NCBI GenBank assembly: GCA_947175495.1
Contig: CAMWNB010000005.1
Coordinates: forward strand, 1 to 64,000
DNA length: 64,000 bases
DNA from: an uncultured Porphyromonadaceae bacterium
Lineage (GTDB): Bacteria > Bacteroidota > Bacteroidia > Bacteroidales > Muribaculaceae
Direction of reading: 5' to 3'
Shown here: piece after piece, positions 27,050 to 36,700 of the stretch
Layout: every line of letters starts with the position of its first letter
Position numbering within the stretch: position 1 is the first letter of the stretch
The notes under the pieces: model-generated
What the model was told of the DNA's origin: nothing
Databases searched by the model: none
What the model saw: only the letters and a program-made list of their open reading frames with translations
Translations under genes and position numbers: made by a program

Positions 27050-28309
27050 TTAGCGGTTGAGAACTTTATTGTAGATGTCGATGACCTTTTGACCGGCCTT
27101 GTCCCAGGTGATCCGGGCCACTTCCTTGAGGCCTTCCTCCCGCAGCTGGTTGTACATGGCGGGGTAGGTGATTATCGAGTGGATGGCGTCGGCCATCGCG
27201 TCGATGTCCCAGTAGTCGGTCTTGATCACGTTGTGCAGGATTTCGGCGCAGCCGCTCTGCTTGGAGATGATGGAGGGCACGCCCATCTGCATGGCCTCCA
27301 GCGGCGAGATGCCGAACGGCTCGCTCACCGACGGCATGATGTACACGTCGCTCGCTTTCAGCATTTCGTACACCTGCTTGCCTTTCTGGAAGCCGGGGAA
27401 GTGGAAGCGGTCGGCGATTCCGCGGTCGGCGGCAAGTTTTATCATCTTGTCCATCATGTCGCCGCTGCCGGCCATGACGAAGCGCACGTTGTGGCACAGG
27501 CGCAGCACTTTCACCGCGGCCTCGACGAAGTATTCGGGGCCTTTCTGCATGGTGATGCGTCCCAGGAAGGTCACGATCTTTTCCTTGGGTTTCTCCACCT
27601 GCACGTCGAGCAGTTCCTGCGACAGCGGCACCACGGCGTTGTGCACCGTAGTCACCTTCGCGGGGTCTATGCCGTACTTTTCGATGACGGTGCGGCGTGT
27701 CAGCTCGCTCACGGTGATGATGTGGTCGGCGTGCAGCATGCCGTCGCGCTCGATGCCGAACACTGTCGGGTTGACGTTGCCGCGCGAGCGGTCGTAGTCG
27801 GTGGCGTGCACGTGTATCACCAGCGGCTTGCCTGTCACCTGCTTGGCGTGGATGCCGGCAGGGTAGGTGAGCCAGTCGTGGGAGTGGATGATATCGCATG
27901 GCACCGTGCGTGCTATCACGCCGGCGGCTATCGAGTAGTTGTTTATCTCCTCAAGCAGGTTGTCGGGATATCGGCCCGAGAACTCTATGCATCCCAGGTC
28001 GTTGAGGCGCATGTAGTTGAAGTCGGCGTAGATGTGGTCGCGCAGGCGGAAATAGAGGTCGGGATCCATGTATTTTCCTATGCGCTCCTGCACATAGTCG
28101 CGGTTGACATCGCGCCAGGCCACCGGCACCTGGGAGGCGCCGATGATGCGCGCGAAGTCGCGGTCCTCGTCGCCCCAAGGCTTCGGAATCACGAAGTCTA
28201 TTTCCATGTTGCCGCACTCCCACATGCCTTTTGTCAGGCCGTAGCTTGCGGTGCCAAGTCCGCCGAGGATGTGAGGTGGGAATTCCCAGCCGAACATTAA
28301 AGCTTTCAT
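27050..28309 (-). CDS. GT4-family glycosyltransferase (glycogen/alpha-glucan synthase-like)
   Basis: A retaining GT-B glycosyltransferase of 419 residues in the glycogen cluster. The N-terminal motif KALMFGWEFPPHILGGLGTA resembles the KxGGL loop of glycogen synthases. IIHSHDWLTYPAGI and HVHATDYDRSR lie in the first Rossmann lobe. VTFLGRITMQKGPEYF and the E-x7-E motif SEPFGISPLEAM lie in the second. The donor is probably UDP- or ADP-glucose (inference from context). It starts 34 bases after the debranching enzyme gene and ends 21 bases before the GH57 gene. Confidence 0.9.
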   Translation of the reverse strand: MKALMFGWEFPPHILGGLGTASYGLTKGMWECGNMEIDFVIPKPWGDEDRDFARIIGASQVPVAWRDVNRDYVQERIGKYMDPDLYFRLRDHIYADFNYMRLNDLGCIEFSGRYPDNLLEEINNYSIAAGVIARTVPCDIIHSHDWLTYPAGIHAKQVTGKPLVIHVHATDYDRSRGNVNPTVFGIERDGMLHADHIITVSELTRRTVIEKYGIDPAKVTTVHNAVVPLSQELLDVQVEKPKEKIVTFLGRITMQKGPEYFVEAAVKVLRLCHNVRFVMAGSGDMMDKMIKLAADRGIADRFHFPGFQKGKQVYEMLKASDVYIMPSVSEPFGISPLEAMQMGVPSIISKQSGCAEILHNVIKTDYWDIDAMADAIHSIITYPAMYNQLREEGLKEVARITWDKAGQKVIDIYNKVLNR

Positions 28310-28343
28310 AGTCTTGTCTATTGTGTTGTGGCGGATTGGTGGG

Positions 28344-30290
28344 TTATACGTTGAGTTTCTTAAGAGTGCGCAGGGTGCGCAGCACCTCGGCCACGTTTGT
28401 GGCGTGGCTGACGGCGCCTCGGCCGGCGAACGGAGGGTTGCCGTCGTAGAGCTGCGACAGCGAGCCTATGCAGCCCTGGCTCATCTCGTCTTCGAAACCT
28501 ATGAGCATGCGGTCGATGTAGGCCACGCCGCTCATGCCGAACACGCGCAGGTAGGCGTCGGCGTAGAAGCCCATGAGCCACGGGCGTGCCGGCCCCTGGT
28601 GCATGGCGAGCTCGCGTTCCTCGGGCGAGCCCAGATAGAATGGCCGGTAGCCGTAGCTTCGCGGCGACAGCGAGCGAAGTCCTTTGGGTGTCAGCAGCTC
28701 GCGCGTCACCACGTCGAGGACGCCCTTGCGCTGGCGGCGGTCGAGCGGCGAGTAGTCAAGGCCGATGGCCACAGCCATGTTGGGGCGCACGGCCGGGTCG
28801 GCGTATGTGCCGTCCACGTAGTCGTAGAGGTAGCCGGCGTCGTTGAGGAATGTGTCGATGAAAGGCTGGCGCATGCGCTCGGCGGCATCGGTCCATCGCT
28901 GCACGCGTGCGGCGTCGATGCCGGCGCTTTCGCCGAGCTTTGCGGCGAACACAAGTGCGTTGTACCATAGCGCGTTGAATTCCACAAGCATGCCCGAGCG
29001 CGGAATGACGGGACGTCCGTGCAGCATCGAGTTCATCCACGACACGGGCGTGGACGTGCCCAGTGTGTGCAGCAGGCCCGTCTGTGCGTCCACCCGCAGG
29101 TTGGGGTGGGCGTTGTCCAGAATGTAGTCGGCGATGCGGCCGGCCTCCTCGGCGTAGAGCGATGCGGCGGCCTCGCGGCCCTGGCTTTTGTCGTACTGCT
29201 GCATGGCCCACATGGCCCACAGGGGAATGTCCGGCAGGTCGATGCCGTGCAGGCGGCTGTGTGTCTCGCCCGTGGCCAGGAAGTTGTCGAGCGCCCGCAG
29301 GGCCGTTGCCATTATGCGGCGGTAGTCGTCCAGGTGGTCGATGGCGAGTGTCAGACCCGGGAGTGCCATGAACGTGTTGCGTGCCAGCACCACTCCCCAG
29401 GGGAAGCCGCTGATGACGAACATGTCCTCGCCGTCGCGCACATAGAATTGTTTTGCGGCGTTCTTGAGGCAGTTGTAGAAGCTTGTGCGGGGCGTGCGCG
29501 ATGCAATCTCGCCCTCGTACATTTTCTTGAGCGAGGCCGGTTTCACGGGTGTCACGCCGGCCGAGAATATCACACTTTCACCTTTGCGCAGCGGCACTTC
29601 GAAGTAGCCGGGCACCCAGAGGTCCTCGCAGTAGGGGACGCCACGCTCGAGATCCTTTACATATTCAATGCCATTGTACCAGTTGGGCCGGTCGACCCAC
29701 TGCGCCTTGCGGCTGAACTGCATGTAGAGCGTGGGGAAGCCGTCGTAGAGGCATGTGGCCACGCCGTTGTCGACGGGATCGATGGCGCGGTTGACGGCAT
29801 CGTTGGCGACGCACAGTTCGTTGCTTTCGCGGAACGCGAGGAAGGGTTTGAACCGGAGTGTCGTGGCCGAGTGGGCGTCGACGAGTGTGTAGCGGATGAG
29901 GATGCGGTTCTCGTTGGAGATGAAGATTTTCTCTTTCGTGAGAATCACGCCTCCTACGCGGTAGGTCATTCGCGGCACGCTCTCGCAGTCGAACTCGCGG
30001 ATGTACTTGTGGCCTGCGGGTGATATGACACCGCCGCGGTAGCGGTGCAGCCCCAGGTTGAACTCCGCGCCGTGCTGAATCACGGTTTCGTCAAGGCTCG
30101 ACAGCAGGACGTAGCTTCGGTTGTCCTTCTCCGGGATGGGAATCACAAGCAATCCGTGTTGCTTGCGGGTGTTGCATCCCGGTAGCGTTGAGCAGTGGTA
30201 GGCGCCCGCCTGATTGGTGCGGAGCATCTCCTTTGTCAGCGACTGGTCGAGGTTGATGAGCAGGTTTTTGTCAAACTTCAGGTAGCTCAT
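28344..30290 (-). CDS. Glycogen debranching enzyme (amylo-alpha-1,6-glucosidase, GH133-like)
   Basis: This enzyme removes alpha-1,6 branches from glycogen. The 648-residue cytoplasmic protein has the bacterial/archaeal type N-domain (TNQAGAYHCSTLPGCNTRKQ, read in short parts as NQAGAYHCST and GCNTRKQHG). A C-terminal (alpha/alpha)6 barrel follows with FVISGFPWGVVLARNTFMALPG, THSRLHGIDLPDIPLW, VEFNALWYNAL and PARPWLMGFYADAYLR. It is the first gene of a three-gene minus-strand cluster with a GT4 and a GH57 enzyme, an arrangement I know from other Bacteroidales. Confidence 0.92.
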   Translation of the reverse strand: MSYLKFDKNLLINLDQSLTKEMLRTNQAGAYHCSTLPGCNTRKQHGLLVIPIPEKDNRSYVLLSSLDETVIQHGAEFNLGLHRYRGGVISPAGHKYIREFDCESVPRMTYRVGGVILTKEKIFISNENRILIRYTLVDAHSATTLRFKPFLAFRESNELCVANDAVNRAIDPVDNGVATCLYDGFPTLYMQFSRKAQWVDRPNWYNGIEYVKDLERGVPYCEDLWVPGYFEVPLRKGESVIFSAGVTPVKPASLKKMYEGEIASRTPRTSFYNCLKNAAKQFYVRDGEDMFVISGFPWGVVLARNTFMALPGLTLAIDHLDDYRRIMATALRALDNFLATGETHSRLHGIDLPDIPLWAMWAMQQYDKSQGREAAASLYAEEAGRIADYILDNAHPNLRVDAQTGLLHTLGTSTPVSWMNSMLHGRPVIPRSGMLVEFNALWYNALVFAAKLGESAGIDAARVQRWTDAAERMRQPFIDTFLNDAGYLYDYVDGTYADPAVRPNMAVAIGLDYSPLDRRQRKGVLDVVTRELLTPKGLRSLSPRSYGYRPFYLGSPEERELAMHQGPARPWLMGFYADAYLRVFGMSGVAYIDRMLIGFEDEMSQGCIGSLSQLYDGNPPFAGRGAVSHATNVAEVLRTLRTLKKLNV

Positions 30291-30779
30291 TTGATTATGT
30301 TAAGGATTTTGATGGTTTCGATAAAGATGCACGAATTTACATACAAAAAACGAACCTCGCAAACTTTAGTTTGAAAAAATTAACGAATCTGTGTCATTTT
30401 TCTCTGTCCGATGTTGTCAAACATAGCTTCGCGGCAGGAGCTCAATGAACAGAAGGACAGGACAGGGCGATGCGCTGCCATCCGGGCGGTCGCGGGCGTC
30501 GTTGGCCGACGGCGATGTGGACGTCGCCGCGCCACCGGCCCGGGAGGCGTGGGTTTGCGGGGAGACTGCCGTGTGGGGCGGGGTGCCAAAAATCTACTGC
30601 CGGTGCGGGATCGGCGGCATTTTGTCGTGGGCGTGATGCTGTGTTTTGGGTGTGTTTTTGCCAAGAATACTTGTTTCATATCGACAAAATGTAAAATTTT
30701 TTTCAGAAAAATGTTGCAGATAACATTTAATTAACATAACTTTGTAACCGCTAACAAGAACCAGAGTGCATAGACAAAA
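30291..30779. other. Intergenic region of 489 bases between divergent genes
   Basis: The flanks (30291-30420 and 30640-30779) are AT-rich, as expected of promoters. The middle (about 30465-30640) is strongly GC-rich. Short open frames cross it on both strands but show no recognisable protein, codon bias or start signals. I see no tRNA or known ncRNA signature. The right flank carries the promoter of the M6 protease gene. Confidence 0.7.
30714..30744 (+). promoter_or_regulatory. Promoter for the M6 metalloprotease gene
   Basis: TTG at 30714-30716 and TAACTTTG at 30737-30744 are separated by 20 bases. The ATG lies 35 bases downstream. Confidence 0.75.
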
Positions 30780-33572
30780 ATGTATAAAGTTTCCAAATTT
30801 GCCCTTACATTAATCATTGCGGCCGCAGCACCGGCCGCTCTCGCCGTGCCGGCCAAGCCCGGACTGCTGACAGTGACGCAGGCCGACGGCACATCCCTGC
30901 AGGTGCGCCTCATGGGCGACGAACGTTCGCATTTCTATCTTACCGAGGATGGCTATCTGCTTCAGAACGACAAAGACACATATTATTATGCCGATGTCGA
31001 CGATTCCGGCGCCATAGTGCGCAGCAACATCCGCGCCGTCGACGCGCGCCTGCGCGACGGTGTGGCCCGTCAGTATCTCAGCAAGGTAGACATGACACGG
31101 GCCTATGAAAAGATGAACGCGCGCGCCGAGTGCGAGACCGCCACTTTCAGTTCCGCGCCGCGCCGCGGCCCCGGTCTTTTCCCCGGCACCCATTTTCCCT
31201 CCATGGGCAAGCAGAAAGGTCTCGTGGTGCTTGTGGAGTACACCGACACCAAGTTCAACACCGCCTACGACCCCGCCGACTATTTCGCCAGGATGCTCAA
31301 CGAGCCGGGATTCAGCGACTACAGCGCCACAGGCTCGGCCGTAGACTTTTTCCGCGAGAGCAGCATGGGACAGTTCGAGCCGGAGTTCGATGTGTACGGT
31401 CCCATCACACTGTCGCGCAACATGGCCTACTACGGCGGCAACGACTGGTACGGCAACGACAGTAATCCCCAGAAGATGGTCATCGAGGCCTGCCAGCAGC
31501 TCGACGCTACGGTGGACTTCTCCCAGTATGACCGCGACGGCGACGGCTATATAGACAATGTGTTCGTGTTCTACGCGGGCCGCGGCGAGGCCAGCGGCGG
31601 CTCGGCCGACACGGTGTGGCCTCATTCCTGGGACGTGTCGGCGGCGGAGTCCGTCACCTACACCTTCGACGGAGTGATACTCGACCACTACGCCTGCTCC
31701 AACGAGTGGGAGGGCAGCCGCCCCGACGGCGTCGGCACTTTCGTGCACGAGTTCAGCCATGTGATGGGTCTTCCCGACCTTTACGCCACGAGCTACACCT
31801 CGGCGTTCACTCCCGGCGCGTGGAGCGCCATGGACTACGGCCCCTATAACAACAACGGCTGCACTCCGCCCCTCTATTCGGCCTACGAGCGCTATTCCCT
31901 CGGCTGGATAGAGCCGCTGCCTATCGGCGGCCCCATCAACGCCACGCTTTATCCCATAGGCACAAACCAGGCCGGCATCATCGCCACCGGCGACCCCGAG
32001 GAGTACTTCCTCGTGGAGAACCGCCAGCAGACCGGCTGGGACACCTACATCCCCGGCCACGGCATGCTGGTGTGGCATGTGGACTACGACAGCTATGTGT
32101 GGTCGCGCAACGTGGTCAACAACACCGCTTCCCACCAGTATGTCGACATCGAAGAGGCCGACGGCATCCAGAGCGAATCCACCCGCGCGGGCGACGCCTT
32201 CCCCGGCACATCCGGCAAGACATCCTTCACCGCCACCACCAGTCCTGCCATGAAGACATGGGCCGGCACGGGTCTTGACTTCCCCATCACCGACATAGCG
32301 GAAAGCGCCGACGGCATCATCACCTTCAAGGTGTGCGGCGGCCATGAACCGCTCGCGCCCACGACTGCCCTCGAGCCCGGGAATATCGCCGCCGAGAGCT
32401 TCGTGGCCCGCTGGGAGGACGCCGGCGAGGACGCCAGCTATGTGCTCAGCGTTTACTCCTATGCCGACGGCGGCGGCTCAGCGGCCCCGGCGGCGGCCGG
32501 CGACAGGAAAATCTATGTGGAGGGCTACCGCGCCCTGCGCCTGAGCGGCGTCACCTCCTGCGAGGTGACCGGCCTGGAAGCCGAGACCGACTATTACTAC
32601 ACCGTGGCTGTGGGCAACGGCTGGGAACAGAGCGAGCCGAGCAATGAAATCGGTGTGTTCACCGGGCGCCTGCCCATCAGCCGCCGCGCCGTCGTGGCCG
32701 AGGAAGCCGACGCCATCACCTCCGAAGGCTTCACCGCCTGCTGGCAGCCCCTTGAGGACGCAGCGTCGTACGTCCTCACCGTCTACACCAAAGAATGGGG
32801 CGCACCCATAGAGGACGGCTGCGACTTCGCCGACGGCGTCGACGCCCTTCCCGCCGGCTGGACCTCGACCAGCGGCAGCGCCTACGCCAACACCGCCTAC
32901 AGCGGCGCCGCCGTGCCGGCTCTGCGTCTCGGCGTCACCGGCGACTGCATCGACACCCCCGAATATGCCGACGGCGTGCGCAGCCTCAGCTTCTGGCACC
33001 GCGGCAACGGCACCGCCGACACCGACCGCATCACCATCAGCGCCCTCGCCGGCGGCAAGTGGACAGTGGTGGCTCAGCTGCCGATAGTCACCGACAAGGG
33101 CGGCTCCACCGTAGAACTCTCCGCCGACGAAATACCCGCTTCGGCCACCGCCATGCGCATCGAATTCCTGCGCACGGAAGCCAAGGGCGCACTTGCCGTC
33201 GACGACATCACGGTGGGCCACGGCATCACTTTCACCAACGTGCCCGTGGAAGGACTCACCGACTATCCCGCCGGCAGCGGCACCACCTGCGAGGTGGCCG
33301 GCCTGAAGGCCGAGACCGACTACTACTACACCGTCAGCGCCCTCAGCGACGACGGCACTCTCCGCTCGCTCCCCTCGCAGGAGATAGCCGTCACGACCGG
33401 CGCGCCTCAGAGCGGCATCGCCGACATCACCTCTACCGAAGCCGACGCCCCCGTGGAGTACTTCAACCTCCAGGGCATCCGCATCGACCGGCCCGCGGCA
33501 GGGCAGGTGGTGATCCGCCGCCAGGGCACCTCGGTGCGGAAAATAATAATCAATCAAACGGCCAATCCATAG
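30780..33572 (+). CDS. Secreted M6-family (immune inhibitor A-like) metalloprotease with Fn3 domains
   Basis: A 930-residue exported protease. It has a signal peptide (about 1-23) and a short propeptide-like N-region, then an M6 catalytic domain at about 130-420. The zinc motif HEFSH is at residues 323-327, with GLPDLY after it, and FDQYDRDGDGYIDNVFVFYAG-type sequence is present as SQYDRDGDGYIDNVFVFYA. Two fibronectin-III-like units follow (about 525-640 and 645-890). The second is interrupted by a jelly-roll-like insert (CDFADGVDALPAGW to AVDDITVG). The end, VEYFNLQGIRIDRP and VIRRQGTSVRKIIIN, matches a C-terminal segment common on exported Bacteroidales proteins, here prolonged by QTANP. 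It precedes two surface-protein genes on the same strand. Confidence 0.9.
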   Translation: MYKVSKFALTLIIAAAAPAALAVPAKPGLLTVTQADGTSLQVRLMGDERSHFYLTEDGYLLQNDKDTYYYADVDDSGAIVRSNIRAVDARLRDGVARQYLSKVDMTRAYEKMNARAECETATFSSAPRRGPGLFPGTHFPSMGKQKGLVVLVEYTDTKFNTAYDPADYFARMLNEPGFSDYSATGSAVDFFRESSMGQFEPEFDVYGPITLSRNMAYYGGNDWYGNDSNPQKMVIEACQQLDATVDFSQYDRDGDGYIDNVFVFYAGRGEASGGSADTVWPHSWDVSAAESVTYTFDGVILDHYACSNEWEGSRPDGVGTFVHEFSHVMGLPDLYATSYTSAFTPGAWSAMDYGPYNNNGCTPPLYSAYERYSLGWIEPLPIGGPINATLYPIGTNQAGIIATGDPEEYFLVENRQQTGWDTYIPGHGMLVWHVDYDSYVWSRNVVNNTASHQYVDIEEADGIQSESTRAGDAFPGTSGKTSFTATTSPAMKTWAGTGLDFPITDIAESADGIITFKVCGGHEPLAPTTALEPGNIAAESFVARWEDAGEDASYVLSVYSYADGGGSAAPAAAGDRKIYVEGYRALRLSGVTSCEVTGLEAETDYYYTVAVGNGWEQSEPSNEIGVFTGRLPISRRAVVAEEADAITSEGFTACWQPLEDAASYVLTVYTKEWGAPIEDGCDFADGVDALPAGWTSTSGSAYANTAYSGAAVPALRLGVTGDCIDTPEYADGVRSLSFWHRGNGTADTDRITISALAGGKWTVVAQLPIVTDKGGSTVELSADEIPASATAMRIEFLRTEAKGALAVDDITVGHGITFTNVPVEGLTDYPAGSGTTCEVAGLKAETDYYYTVSALSDDGTLRSLPSQEIAVTTGAPQSGIADITSTEADAPVEYFNLQGIRIDRPAAGQVVIRRQGTSVRKIIINQTANP

Positions 33573-33654
33573 GCCATAGACTTTAAAACTTCAGACGCGG
33601 GCGCAGCCCGATTGAGCAAGGCAAAAGCACACAACTAAATATTTATTTCCCGAT

Positions 33655-33692
33655 GTGTCCGGACCGTTAATCGGTTTCGACGGTCCGGACAC
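33655..33692. other. Perfect 13-bp inverted repeat in the leader of the first large surface-protein gene
   Basis: Arms GTGTCCGGACCGT (33655-33667) and its exact complement (33680-33692) flank a 12-base loop. It lies 83 bases after the M6 stop and 29 bases before the next ATG. There is no T run after it on the plus strand, so it could be a terminator without U-tract, an operator or an mRNA-leader hairpin. Confidence 0.7.
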
Positions 33693-33721
33693 TTAACAAA
33701 AGAAACCATCAGTCACATACA

Positions 33722-36700
33722 ATGAAGAAAATTCTATCTCTTGTTTCTTCAGCGGCGCTCGCAGTAGCCGTGGCTATGCCCGCTCCGGCCGCCGCACAGA
33801 CTATGAAAAAGCTCAGCAGCGAGCGCTCCGGCCGCGCTGTGGAGCAGACTGTGCAGGCCCGTCAGTCCACGCCCAAGGGACTTCAGACGGCCAGGACACG
33901 CACCATGTCCACGCCCTCGCTCAACCGTGCGATGAAGGCCGTCAGCATGCGTACTACGTCGAAGAGCCTCCGGGCCGCAGCCGCCGAAGGCACGCTCCCC
34001 GACTTGCAGGGTAACGTCATATTCAACGACGCTTACTCGCAGTCCAACCCCGTCGCCGGCCTCTATAAGATAGTGGAAGGCGCCACCGACCTCCTCTTCC
34101 TCGGCCCGTCGGGCAACTACGGCGGCGTGGCAGTGGACGGCGTGTACTATGCCACGCAGTATGTAAATTACGGCTGGTTCGCCTTCACGACCATCAGCGC
34201 CTACGATCTGGAAACACAGACACTGATAGGCACGTTCGACGGCGATTTCGACAATCTCGCCGTTGCCGGCCCCGTCGTGGACCCCACCACCGGCGACGTG
34301 TATGCCATCACCTATAATGCCAACGGCGACGGCCTGCAGCTGTCCAAGATCGTGTACACCACCGAGTCCGCCACTACAACGGCCATCGGCACAATGACCG
34401 GCAACTGGAACAGCCTCGTGTGTGATGCCTCGGGCCAGCTCTACGGCATCAACTACAACGGCGTCACCTCCGGCAGTGACTTCACGGTGACGGAATCTTT
34501 CCTCAACAAAATCGACAAGGCCACCGGCGCTGTCACCCTCATCGGCGAGACCGGCCAGCTGCCCCAGTACCTCTCGTCGGCCGCCATCGACACCAAGAGC
34601 GGCCGCATGTTCTGGAATGTGTGCGGTCCCGACGAAAGCGGCATCATCTGTGAGGTGAACCTCACGACCGGCGCGGCCACGAAGCTCTTCGACCTCGAGT
34701 ACAACGACGAGATCATGGGCATGTACGTGTCGCAGCCCGCAGCCGAGGCAGACGCTCCCGCCATCGTGACCGGCCTGGAGGCGTCCTTCCCCGCCGGCGC
34801 TCTGAGCGGCACTGTCAGCTTCACGGCTCCCACCACCCTTTTCGACGGCACAGCAGCCAGCGGCGCTCTGACCTATAAGGTGCTCGCCAACGGCGAAAGC
34901 GTGGCCACCGGCTCGACCACCTTCGGCGCAGCCGTGAGCGCTCCCGTCACCGTGGCGGCTGCCGGCGAATACACCTTCACTGTGACTGTGGCCAACGCCG
35001 CCGGCGACAGCCCCAAGGCCAAGACCACCGTGTTCGTGGGCCGCGGCACTCCCGCCGCTCCCACCGCCACCCTCGCCTACGAAGGCGGCAAGATGAAGCT
35101 CTCGTGGACACCCGTGACCACCACCGTCGAAGGCGGCTACATCAATCCCTCGGCCGTCACCTACAAGGTGACCCGCTATCCCGGCGCCGTCGTAGTGGCT
35201 GAAGCCACCAGCGCCACCACCTTCGAGGAGACCATCGCCGCACCCGTGGAAATCACCCAGTACTACTACACCGTCGAGGCCGATGCCGAAGGCGTACATT
35301 CCGCAACGGCAACTTCCAACACCGTCACCCTGGGCAGCATCGTGCCGCCCTACACCAACACCTTCGACGACGCTTCTGCCCTCAGCGGCTGGACCATCCT
35401 CGACGTGAACGGCGACGGCAAAATGTGGACCGTTTACAGCGGCAAGGCCCGCATGAGCTATAACTCGAGCAAGGCCATGGACGACTGGATGATCACTCCT
35501 CCCATGCAGCTCGAGGCCGGCAAGGCCTACAAGGTGAGCTTCACTGCTTCCGCCGCCGGCACCAGCTTCCCCGAGCGTCTTGAGGTGAAGTGGGGCAACG
35601 CAGCCACTGCCGCCGCGATGACCAACACCATCCTCGCGCCCACCGTGATCAGCGGCACTACGATGCAGGAGTTCTCCGACTATATCGTGCCCGAAGCCGA
35701 TGGCGTCTACTATGTAGGTTTCCACGGCATCTCCGACGCAGACATGTACTACCTCTACGTGGACGACCTCAGCATCGAAGCCGGCATCTCCTCCACCGCT
35801 CCCGGCGCAGCCACCGGTCTGAAGGCCACTCCCGACCCCAACGGCTCGTACAAGGCCACTGTAAGCTTCGTGACCCCGAGTGTCGACTTCAGCGGCGCTG
35901 CCCTGAGCAGCCTCGTCAAGGCCGAGCTCAGCCGCGACGGCAACGTGATCAAGACCTGGAACAACCCCGCCGCCGGTGCTGAACTCAGCTATGAGGACAC
36001 CATGGACGAAGGCGGCACCGTCAGCTACACCGTAGTGTGCACGAACGCCTCCGGCAGCGGCAAACCCGCCACCATCTCCGCCTTCATCGGCGTAGACAAG
36101 CCCGCGGCTCCCACCAACGTCAACGCCACCGAGACCTCAACCGACGGCAAGCTCCTCGTCACATGGGACGCTGTCACCACCGACCAGAACGGCAACCCCA
36201 TCAACCCCAACCTCGTGAGCTACACCGTGGCCACCTACGCAAGCGGCTGGGTGCCCGTGGAAGGCGGCCAGGATCTCCACACCACGAGCTTCGAATTCCA
36301 GGCTGTGCCCGCAGGTGAGCAGGACTTCATCCAGGTGGCAGTGTTCGCATTCACCGACGGCGGCAATGCCGGCGCTGCTGCCGAGCAGGGTCTCATGGCC
36401 GTGGGCACTCCGTTCGCCGGTCTGGAAGAAAGCTTCGCCGACGGCACGCTCAGCTATCCCTTCGGCACCGGTTTCGCCGAGAACACCCAGGGCGGCTGGA
36501 GCATTTACACGAATTCCGACCTCGGCATCGCTGCCCAGGACGGCGACAACGGCTTCGCAGGCATGAAGGGCAGCTATATCGACGACACCGCAGCTCTCTT
36601 CACCGGCAAGATCACTCTTGAAGGCATGACCAACCCCGGTGTCAGCCTCTACACCTACAACCTCTTCTCCGAAGCCGGCGAGGCCGCCGACATCAATGAG

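Noticed and set aside
25565-28300. Open frame of 911 codons on the plus strand opposite GH57 and GT4
   Set aside because: Low-complexity Val/His/Gly-rich product without motifs; the minus strand holds two clear enzymes.
30380-30734. Small overlapping frames in the intergenic region before the M6 gene
   Set aside because: No recognisable protein, ribosome-binding context or codon bias on either strand.
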